DNA of 64,000 nucleotides, taken from Paraspadella gotoi. Lineage: Eukaryota > Chaetognatha. The DNA lies in NCBI GenBank assembly GCA_051294375.1, contig CM119270.1:16799904-16863903 (forward strand), written 5' to 3'. Both the position numbers and the translations under genes were made by a program. The notes beneath the pieces were generated by a model. The model saw nothing but the letters and a program-made list of their open reading frames with translations, was not told where the DNA came from and searched no databases. Below are positions 52,152-64,000 of the stretch, in pieces; within the stretch, counting starts at the first letter, position 1; every line of letters begins with the position of its first letter.

Positions 52152-55100
52152 TTACCACTCTCTGCTCGGTGATCGTTAATCTAGCTGACTTATGATTAAG
52201 TTAATTGGTCTCGAGCCGGAAATCTAACTTTTCCACCGTTCTCCTTTATGATATAACTTTTTTTTAATATAAAAAAAAATTTAACAATAAAAAAAGTGTA
52301 TTTATTTTTTCAAATTTTCGATGCGATAAAACCTTTTGTTTGCATCTTCGATCTCTTCCGGTTCAAGGAATCATTAATCAAATTAATTAATTAATCGAAT
52401 TAAGAAGGATTTGGGTCGCGCAATCCTTAATAACTCATAAGTGATACCCAGATCTTGTGATGCGCGCCACTTTTGACGGTTAAAACCATTTACTTCTATA
52501 GCTCCAGCTGGAAACTACTGAAAATTTTTAAATAAACGACCGGACCTGCCAGAGCCCAGAGAAGTGGACCCGAAGGAGAGAGAGAGAGAGGATCCCAGCC
52601 CTCCAGAGAGAGAGAGAGAGAGAAGAGAGTAGAGAGAGATGAGAGTCACCTGAGAGAGCACCGAGAGAGAAAGAGCCTAGAGACGAGAGAGAGAGTAACA
52701 AGTGGTGACGCCTCTTGTCCAGGCTCGGGCCACTGACGCCTTCCTGAAAGTATAAAAATAACTCTCCGACCCTAACAAAGCACCCACCTCTGGGGATATA
52801 GGTATCGGGCGCAGTTCTCAGCTGGCCTTTCTATACTCGCTATATAGTAAACAATCGGCTAATATTATTCTAAATTTAATTTAAATCCCTAAATAACTGG
52901 CATCGGTTTTTCTCATGCACCGCTTTCTTCTTTTTTTTTTCCTTAGTCGCTAACGCCAATTTATTTTCTGCCTCCTCTGGTCGAGATGTTCTCTCCAGAT
53001 TTGCTCACTTTTTATTCGAGTAAGAACGGCTGTATCTCACTCTATATCAATCCGCTCCTTTCGACGTGATTGTCCCTCCGTGATTCGCTTCTATTCTGTC
53101 ATCTTTAATCAGTTCTATGCCATCACCATGGAGATTTACCCGAATACTTTTTGTAGAACTCTAAACAGGGTACAATATTCCATGTTTCTGTATACTAATT
53201 TCATGCCCCTTCGATATAAAATAATCGGCCGAAACTATTTCATACTTTTCATTTCAAACATCATTCTGAAGATTGAAAAATTTTATCTCCTTTTTTTCAC
53301 GTATGCCTTCTTCTTTCGAAGAGAAAGGTGGTCTTATTTTTCCAACTAAATTCACATTAATGGGGAACACCCGCGAACGGAGATGGGGCGGATTCTATTG
53401 TTTTTTGTAATTAAATATTTTAACTTTATTAGCTAATATAGCGACATAATGGTACTGTTAGAGACACAGAGTTACTCTCTCATGATCTTGAGAGTTCCGC
53501 TAACCGTTATAATGTATCATATAGCTACCATGCAACTGCAGCACCCGAGTCGAAAATCGACGCACGCACGCACTGGGATCCCCTCCCATCTTTTCAAAAG
53601 CCGATTTTATCTCAGATGGTTGTTGAGCCGACATCACCAAAAAATTGAAATTCCGATACGAAGTACAGAATCTCTATTAAAGAAAATGCACGGATAAGAA
53701 TGCAAATCACAATTCCTCGATTACGTGGGATTCAGAGCCGACCACATAGGACGGCAGGAGAGTGGAACGGAGAGTACAGAGTGAACTTGGAAAAGAGGCC
53801 GAGTAGTGCGTATTGATGTTTCGAGCGATATATTTGAGCAGAGACACATACGATGTAGGAGGCCATGTCGATCTCTTGATATGGTCCTTCACACCATATT
53901 GAAAAGAATTTAATGCCGAGAAGAGCACCTGTGCGCCAAGGTATAGGACCCCGCGCGCAATAGTATCCTGCAGCATATTAGATCGTCGAGACTGGGAGAG
54001 TTGATCCACGCTCGTTGATCAAATAGATGATTGCTGCCAACGTCGAGGAGGTAGAGGGTTTGTCGCCTTGCGAGAGACACTCCAAGGAGAGATATCACCC
54101 CCAAGGAAGTTGAGGAAAGGCAGGGAAAGGTAAGATGGAAATGATACGGAGGAATGTAAGGAAGAATGGGACTGGTGAGACAGAGAAATCCACTGGGGGT
54201 GAGGGATCGGGGACGGAAGCTGAGAGATCGCACGAGGATGTACGAGAACGGCATGAGCTTATTACTTTCAAGTAGTATTGCTTAAATTATACACAGCCTA
54301 TAGCGTAAATAAGAGACTATGTACAGGACTCTCCTAGTCTCTGCATAGTCTTCGAGTGAGACGTAGAAGAGATAAGAGGAGCAGAAGAGGAGAGAGTTAG
54401 AAGAAGAGTAGAGAGAGAAGAGAGAGAGAGCTTCCTAGCTCAAAAAAAGGCGGTGACGCGGAGTGACTTCCTATTTTTCCTTCTTTCATTTTTTATGATT
54501 TTTTTATCATTCTATATTTATTCTATTTCGAAAAAAGCTTAAAAAGAATCGTACTACAAACTTTCTATGAGCTACAGAAAAATATTGGAAGGAAAAAGAA
54601 ACAGTGAAAAATGTTAAGTGAAGAAGGGATAAAAAAAAAAGTAAAAAAGGTCAAAGATTTTCAAAGTTTCTCAAGGAATTTCTAAAGATTTTTTTTTTCT
54701 TGTGAAAAAGTCAAACAAAAAAATGCAAAGTGAAAAAGTTTTTACGGAAAAGAAACAAATTGAATGAAGACGACGACAATGACGATGACGACGACGACGG
54801 ACCAATAGCGTCTTTGACGCACAAAGTGACGTGAATGTACCTGACGATTAAGACGATCGAGACCTACAAGGTTCCATCCTGGCATCAATGGTACCTTCGA
54901 TGAAGAAAAATTGATTTTCTCAGAGGGAAGCATTCCAAAGATTTTGTTGGGTCCTTATAAAGATTTTTTTTTGAAGAAAGTAAAAAAAAAAGTTAAGTTA
55001 AATCGTTCCAAAAACGTTCAATCCCTGTTCTGAGATGGCATACAGATCCAACGGAAACCGAAATAATTTGATTTTGGATCAGATTCCATGACAATCAGAT

Positions 55101-57253
55101 TCCACCTCAGATCTAATTTAGCTCAAGAGATTGCCAAGACTTCTTTTTATCTCTGTTCTCCCGATTCCTCTTTTTTTATTCTTTCCACTTTTGACTGTTT
55201 GTTTCTCCCTCTTGACTTTTACAGCATCCGCCCCCCTTCTCTCCCCTCCCAGACTGGTTTCCATTTGACGGTCGCGGATAAACGATGCGACGACGACACC
55301 GCTTATTATATAAAAAAATGGAATCAACTTCAAAACGTTTTTTTTTTTGTCTCAGCAATCATAAAAAAAGGATTTTTCGATTCATCAATCCGAAGATTCG
55401 CTCACAAACAAAAAATAAAAAGGGAATGAGGAAGAAAAAAAAGGGGGAAAAAAGGAGAAAAAAGGAATAAGAAGAAAAGAATCGAACCTCGATGACGTCG
55501 ACAATAAGCGAGGGACGTCGATTCTTTTTCTTTCTTCTTTTCGGTGCGTCCATCGCCTCTCGAATTCATTCATCGAATTATTCTTAACTCTTCATCTCTG
55601 ATCGGAGAAGAATGAGAGACTTCCCTTCAGAGTTTCGGCTAACGTCGTGAGGACCGCGCGCATACGCCAGAAGCCTCTCGCTCTCTCTCTCTCTCAATCT
55701 TTCGATGCTACATAGTGGACCTCTGAAATTCTCATCATTTTTTCTACTCTCACTACAAAACAAATCTCTCACTCGCTTTTTTCCAACCAGAAAAGTTTTT
55801 TTATATAAAAATATAATCGGTAAAAAGAGAGTTAAAAGACATAGAAATGAAGAGAAGTACAGAGCACGACAAAATTCGCTCTACAAGAAAATTTTTTCCC
55901 TATATCCACATAAATATAGTGGCGCTTCTCGCAACGAGAAAGAAGATTTTAAGCGAATCGATGTTGTCGTCGTTATCCGTTGTCACACCGTTGGTTGTTG
56001 TTGTTGTTTTGTTGTTGTTGTGATATTTTTTCGTTGTTGCGAGAGATCTTTTTGAAAATCTGAGTGACTTCTCGATCGCCCAAAGCGACGGGAGGTTGGA
56101 AGCTTCCATCCTTCCGTCCTCTCCGTCAACGCTGTTTGTGTTGTTGTCGTTGTTGCCTGTTGATACAATGACGCGACTTTCGCGGCGCCCGGGGTTTTTC
56201 GTCTTTCGTCATCGTTGTCGTCGTCATCGTCGTCAACCTATTTTTTTGGGCGAATTTTTTGTCCAAGTTTTTTTTTTTTTGGGGTTGTTGTCCTGTCTGT
56301 TTTTAAGTCATTTTTTTGTTGAAGTCACCGTCTCGTATTTGAATATGCAAGAGTAAAATATAAACATAAGTAAGTTAAATATGATTTAAATGATACAAGA
56401 GAAATGGTGATATCAACAGGACCAGTAATTGAAGAACTGAGAATGGTCGAGAGAAAAATCAGATTCGTTTCTCACTCACAAATTCAAAGAAATGATTTTT
56501 TTTCAAAAAAAAAATGTCGTCACTCGATTTAGTTTTTTTTTTTTTTTTAAGATCGAAGATAAAAAAAAATGAATGAAAAAAGAAAAAGTTGACCAAAACT
56601 GGAAGAATCCGAGAAGAGTCACCTAATACTGCGAGGCGACGACGACGACCGGAGAAGAAGAAGAAGAAGAGAGGATGAATTAATTCGCGGTTTTTTCTTC
56701 TTGCTTTTTTCTTATCGATTGGAAGAGATTTTGTTTTTTTGTTTTAATTTTTCGAAGCGTGACTGGAGAGAGATCGATTAAAGCAAAGGAGAGTGAGATG
56801 GAGACAGTTTTAATATAAAGAGAGGGAAGAGAGGGGTTGAATTGATTCAATGGGCTTTAGGCACATAAAGCAAGTTTTTTTAAGTCACGAAGATATCATG
56901 ACTTCAATTACAATTAGTATGACTGTATAATCTCACCACCGATATGGTGATTCTGGTATGAGAATTTAGATTAGAACGTCAAGGATTTCGATAAGAGAAA
57001 GTTTAAAGTCAGTAATGGTATGGCATAAGTGGCAGAGTAGGAGTATGATAGAATTTTGAATAGAAATGCTTTAATGAGCGTCAAATTCACCAGTGATAAT
57101 TGACAGCGCGCAGGAAGATAAAAGGACTAGACTACATATCTAAAGATTTACCATTCAGCGAAGGTATGATTGCAGTTAGTGGTTATATAACAAAAGATTA
57201 GGAGAAGGAGGATAGAATTTCGAAGTCAGCGGATGGACGGCGCAGAGAGTGGG

Positions 57254-57337
<84 letters not shown>

Positions 57338-57559
57338 TTCACAGCAGCAACGCAAGAGCAGGGAGTGTTTTTCGCAATCTTGTATCGTTCGTCTTTAAAA
57401 ATTCGTCACCAAAAGCGTGTCATCCCTCATTCGGCCTCACCAAAAATAAAAAAGAAAAAGAAAGAAAAACTTAACAAGAGTAAATAAGAAGAAATAGTCA
57501 ATATTTGGCGATAACATGAAATCTTATCAGTGAATCATTTCAAACAAAAAAGGGATGCG
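52152..57559. repeat. 5-kb direct duplication, second copy
   Basis: Same sequence as 47095-52126. From about 54370 on it differs from copy 1 by very frequent one-base gains and losses (for example GACGGACCAATAGCG against GACGACAATAGCG), as in uncorrected long-read sequence. It also contains a noisy LINE-like block at 56830-57235 not present in copy 1. It ends at GGGATGCG (57559), where copy 1 also ends, and sequence then continues without a gap. Confidence 0.85.
56830..57235 (-). mobile_element. Noisy copy of the palindrome LINE
   Basis: TGGGCTTTAGGCACA and CACCAGTGATAATT match the LINE at 10313-11140 in the same order and strand, but with many indels in between. It is flanked by GA repeats. 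It is either a very decayed copy or badly read sequence. Confidence 0.55.
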
Positions 57560-57592
57560 GGGGAATGAGATCTTGAGCGATGAGTGTTCTCT

Positions 57593-57631
<39 letters not shown>

Positions 57632-58403
57632 CTCTCTCTTCTACTCTTATCTCTCTCTCTCTCTCTCTATCCTCTCTCTTCTCTCTCTCTCTCTCTCGTA
57701 CTCGATCGACTCGTCAATCGATTATTCCCTAATTTGGCCTCAAAAGGACGGAAGCCGCGAAAATCTGATTCTTCCCTCGTCTTTTCTTGTCTCATCCTTT
57801 TCTAATTACATACGGGCCTTGAGAAATCGTTTTTCTTGGCTCACATCCGGACACAGTTAATTGTCCGTACAGTGATAGTTGTATTAATCGAGCGTGCTAA
57901 AAAATACAAACTCGAGTTCAGGGAAAAATTATCGACAATAAGTTTAATTTTAAAAAAAGCTCGAGTGTATTTGGTCAAAATAATTTTAGTGACGTTTCTA
58001 TTTTGTCAGAACAACTTGATTGACTATTCATTACACTTAATTAACGTTTTAAATTAACATACTGAGGCTTTACCAACTTCTTTTTCATCGTGTTTGTCAT
58101 TGTAAGTAAAGATAAAATAAATCCAGATCTCCCATGTATATTTCTTGGCATACGGGCTTAGACGACCCCCGCTCTCACATTTACCAAACACAAAAAAAAA
58201 TTGATATCCATGTGTCTGTCAATGAAAAAAAACATCCGAACGTCTCCGTCAATCAGAATGTCGCTCCCGATTTCGCCGCAGACGTGAGACGCGTTGTCAT
58301 TAAAGATGTCATTACGGATGTCATTACAGATGTCATTCCGGATGGCCTCTCGTCGGTGTTTCTTAACGAGATTCGTGTCGGAGACCAGTATTTCTTTTAC
58401 ACC
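57560..58403. other. CT tract and region with a repeat-bearing frame
   Basis: CT microsatellite at 57588-57696. A 111-codon plus-strand frame (58134-58469) reads through three ATGTCATTACGGATG-like units (IKDVITDVITDVIPDG) and into the first unit of the 59-bp tandem repeat, so its 3' end is repeat-derived. Its middle (LSSVFLNEIRVGDQYFFYT) looks protein-like, but I cannot name it. Confidence 0.35.
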
Positions 58404-58660
58404 GATTTAGTGATTGGACATCTTTTCCGAAACCACCCCATTTCATTTCAAATTAGGTTAGGGATTTAGTTATTGGACATCTTTTCCGAAACCACCCCAT
58501 TTCATTTCAAATTAGGTTAGGGATTTAGTTATTAGACATCTTTTCCGAAACCACCCCATTTCATTTCAAATTAGGTTAGGGATTTAGTTATTGGACATCT
58601 TTTCCGAAACCAAACCATTTCATTTCAAATTAGGTTAGGGATTTGGTTATGAATTAGGGT
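58404..58660 (+). repeat. 59-bp tandem repeat with TTAGGTTAGGG
   Basis: Unit starts at 58404, 58463, 58522, 58581 and 58640: four full copies of exactly 59 bp and a partial fifth. Each has TTGGACATCTTTTCCGAAAC, CATTTCATTTCAAA and TTAGGTTAGGG. Copies differ by one to three bases. Confidence 0.93.
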
Positions 58661-59771
58661 TAGGGATTGAATAAAGTATTTGGTGAAAGCTTACAGGTTT
58701 CGATCTTAGAGTTAAAAACAAATTCCTGGATTAAGAACAGAAATCGAGATACTTTTCGGAATATCGTGCTTAATTATTTTTTTCGGGAAGGATGAGGGAA
58801 TCAAGATGGATCTTTTAGAAACCGTAAAAAACTGAATCGTAACGTTATTTAGATATTATTAGAACAGACTTATAGTCTTATATATTATAATTTTATCGTA
58901 TTTTATTTTTAATGTACTAATTTCATAACAATTACTCTCCTTCGCAGCTCCTTGTATTATTCCTCCATCTAATACATACGTACTATAAAAATACTTTCAA
59001 TGCGATTTACCTAAAATTTTCGACCAAGCTGTTTGAGAGAGGGAGACAAGCGGTTTTGGGATCAACGTCTTCCGCCGTCACCGAGGCTGCCAAGCAAAAC
59101 CGTTTGACTCTCTCTCTCTCTCTCACTCTCACTCTCTCACTCTCACTCTGAGTGGAGGAGTCGGACTGACGCCAGCGATCGTCTTCACCTGGAAAAATGC
59201 CGCCGACCGACGGACCGACCCGGATGGACAAAAGTCATTCGTGCGAGAGAGGCGTCGACATTTTAGTGCTGGGGACAGGATGAAGATTTTGGAGTTGTTG
59301 ATAGTTATGATAGTTGTGATGATGATAGTGTTTTTAATGATCGTCATTTGATAAATAGTACGGGTTAAAATTATTACTGGTCGGGAAGTACTATGTAGTA
59401 TTCGAACATATGGATTATACGAGTTCAGGGTGTGTGTTAATGTGGGATTGTGTGAAACGGTTAGAGGAGGCGAAAGAAAGAGAGAGAGAGTGATAGAGAG
59501 CGAGGGAGAGAGAGAGAGAGAGNNNNNNNNNNNNNNNNNNNNNNNNNAGATAGAGAAAGAGAAGAGAGAGAGAGAGAGAAAGAGAGAAGAGAAGAAAGAG
59601 AAGAAAGAAGAGAGAGAGAGAGAGAGAGAGAGAGATGAGAAGAGAGAAGAGAGAGAGAGAGAGAGGATAAAAAATGAGGAGGGAGGAGGAGGAGGAGGAA
59701 AAGGATGGAAGAGGATTTTTTTGTTATAAGGAATCGTGGGACATATTCTTCTCTCTCTCTCGTCTTCTCTC

Positions 59772-59804
<33 letters not shown>

Positions 59805-59821
59805 TTCTGCTCTCTCTCTCT

Positions 59822-59857
<36 letters not shown>

Positions 59858-60200
59858 CGCTCTGTCGCTCTCTATTTTGGAAGTCATTGCCTGAGATGGA
59901 ATGAGAATTGAAGAGAATAGCGAAACTATTTTCTTTTATCTCTAATCTTTTTTTTATCGTTTATAATTTTTTTTCTTTTTTTTTCTCTAATCCTCTTCCT
60001 CTCTTCCCCTCTCACTTCCCTCTTCCCTCGCCTCCCCCTCTCTCGTGCACGATCTTTCCCTTTGCCCTTGTCCTTTCCCCAGACTTAAGGCGGTCAAAGT
60101 CAACGGAAGATCCACCCTTTTAAATAATTTTCAGGGAATCGAAATCCAGTACGCGAATGGTCTCCGTAGACTCGTGTAGCTGTTCTCCCATTTCCTTCCA
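58661..60200. other. Microsatellite-rich region, no gene recognised
   Basis: CT tract at 59108-59150, GA tracts at 59478-59660 around a 25-N gap (59523-59547), and CT at 59748-59872. Long Arg/Glu or Ser/Leu frames are translations of these tracts. Confidence 0.6.
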
Positions 60201-62660
<2,460 letters not shown>

Positions 62661-62667
62661 ATGGAGG

Positions 62668-62945
62668 CTAGTCTGATGAATGATGATGATGATGAATGAT
62701 GAATTGATGATGATGAATCGATGAATGATGAAATGATGATTTGATGAATGGTGATAGTGAATGATGATGATGGATGATGGTGATAATGATGATGGATGAT
62801 GATCGATGTATGATGATGATGATGGATTGATCGATAATTCTCCTACGATGATGTGGATGATGATATAATTGATGCACGATTGTCACGATTGCATATGAGA
62901 TGATGAATGACGCATGAATGATGATGATGAATGATGGGTGATGAT
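62668..62945 (+). repeat. (GATGAAT)/(GATGAT) microsatellite
   Basis: About 280 bp of mixed GATGAT and GATGAATGAT units. Confidence 0.85.
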
Positions 62946-63274
62946 AAAATTACTTTCTTTTATTGAGTCTGATTTATGACAAACGCTTAACATGTTAAAA
63001 CAATAGTTTCGCTTTTTCGCATTTTAACAAGCGCGACACAAATGGCGCTTTTATGTAAACCTTTGCTAATTTTACCGCATTCACTTTTTCGTATCGTTAT
63101 ATACTTTATAATTATATAAGTCAGAAAAGACGAAAGCATTAGAAGTCCTCGCATAATTCTTTAACTTAAAAAAACCGAAACGAGAATTTATCATAAATTG
63201 ATTCTGACGAAGACTTGATGACTACGCCTGTATTCACTCCATCGGAGCTCCAGTTTGGCCAAGAATCCATGACA

Positions 63275-63307
63275 CTCTCTCTCTCTCTCTCTCCTCCTCT
63301 CTCCCTC

Positions 63308-63357
<50 letters not shown>

Positions 63358-63362
63358 CTCTA
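63275..63362 (+). repeat. (CT)n microsatellite
   Basis: CT dinucleotides with short CCT interruptions. Confidence 0.9.
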
Positions 63363-63560
63363 TCTCTCCGTGATAATCTCCAATCTTCCAATTTTCGCCA
63401 AATTGTCACTCTCAACGGTTTCCCCTCGTAACACCCCCTCTCACTCTCTCTCTCTCTCTCTTTTTTTTGGTCGTCATCGTCATCATCGTAATTCGTCAAT
63501 CTTCGTCGTCATCTTCCGTCGTCATGGTCGTCGTCAATGGTCGTCATCTTCCACGCGACC

Positions 63561-63621
63561 GATGGAGTATGAAGGACTGCGAGACGACGACGAAGAACCG
63601 ACGAACGAAATAATTCAATGA
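63561..63621 (+). CDS. Possible terminal coding exon
   Basis: The frame RPMEYEGLRDDDEEPTNEII ending in Gln and TGA (63619-63621) is acidic and protein-like, and AATAAA follows 49 bp later. Upstream sequence is GTC/CTC-rich, so the acceptor is unclear; the start given is the ATG inside the frame. No family recognised. Confidence 0.25.
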
Positions 63622-63669
63622 AATCAATGAGACCCCCTCCTCCCCCCCTCTGCGATTTTGGAAATGAAA

Positions 63670-63675
63670 AATAAA
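63670..63675 (+). terminator. Poly(A) signal AATAAA
   Basis: AATAAA 49 bp after the stop of the possible terminal exon on the same strand. Confidence 0.3.
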
Positions 63676-64000
63676 ATGAGGAAATGAGTAAAGGTCTTGA
63701 TTTAGCGGAGGAGAGGGACGGTGAGGTTGGGAGAGAATTACCGCTCCGATTATATATGTGTTTTATTCGTTTACAACAATTACGACTTGTAACAGTCATT
63801 CAAAAGGGCATACAGCATTAAGATAAACGCATAAATTGTACAGTTTTAGCAATTCAACAAAATATAAAATATTATAAATTACAGAACGAAAAAAGGAAAA
63901 AAAAATCAACAATAAGCTGACAAGATTTTAGAAATATTGTTTCTAGAGGAAAAAGCTTGATTCAAAAGTTTTTTGATCTACAAGCAAAAATTTTGTATAG

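Noticed and set aside
59129-59887. Long Arg/Glu and Ser/Leu frames in 28.8-30.2, 51.5-52.0, 57.2-57.8, 59-60.6 and 62-63.5 kb
   Set aside because: Direct translations of (GA)n and (CT)n microsatellites, open in several frames at once.

Overview
The window looks like nuclear DNA of an invertebrate animal. Genes are split into many exons by GT-AG introns, some as short as 66 bp. Two genes belong to animal families (SANBR/KIAA1841 and the MECOM/PRDM16/Hamlet zinc-finger group). There are hAT, LINE and tRNA-SINE elements, and the DNA is full of (GA)n/(CT)n microsatellites. I cannot name the phylum. Eleven N-gaps are present; four are exactly 25 N, and two or three of those sit at sequence duplications or inversions, so parts of the window are probably assembly errors.

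Layout. 1-5.7 kb: AT-rich DNA with a complete non-autonomous hAT element (1161-2625, exact 8-bp target duplication), a tRNA-derived SINE and one possible terminal exon (4442-4771). 5.7-16.9 kb: a giant inverted repeat around a 25-N gap; each arm carries the same seven-exon coiled-coil gene and the same truncated LINE. In the right arm the gene is open from end to end (516 aa); in the left arm small indels break it. 17.4-24.1 kb (minus): a complete 17-exon SANBR orthologue (779 aa) with SANT-like and BTB-like regions; its last intron holds a minisatellite that has copied the exon-16 splice donor 14 times. 24.7-25.7 kb (minus): a two-exon 85-aa protein with two KEN motifs.

26-32.7 kb is mostly gaps, simple repeats and CCAAT-bearing promoter-like DNA without a gene I can name. 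32.7-37.2 kb (minus) has several multi-pass membrane ORFs, two of which faintly resemble XK-related proteins. 34.8-41 kb is dense in dispersed and tandem repeats, including a telomere-like minisatellite and short perfect hairpins. 43.0-45.7 kb (minus): the last two exons of a MECOM/Hamlet-type transcription factor, with a C2HC finger, a CtBP-binding PLDLS motif and only two of the usual three C-terminal fingers. 47.1-52.1 kb is repeated at 52.2-57.6 kb, and the second half of the repeat looks like uncorrected long-read sequence. 57.6-64 kb is dominated by microsatellites, a 59-bp TTAGGG-containing tandem repeat and a possible 3' exon with a poly(A) signal near 63.6 kb.

The genes show no sign of acting in one pathway. 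SANBR, the KEN-motif gene and the right-arm coiled-coil gene lie head to tail on the minus strand, but gaps of about 0.6 kb between them and separate promoters make independent transcription the simplest reading.
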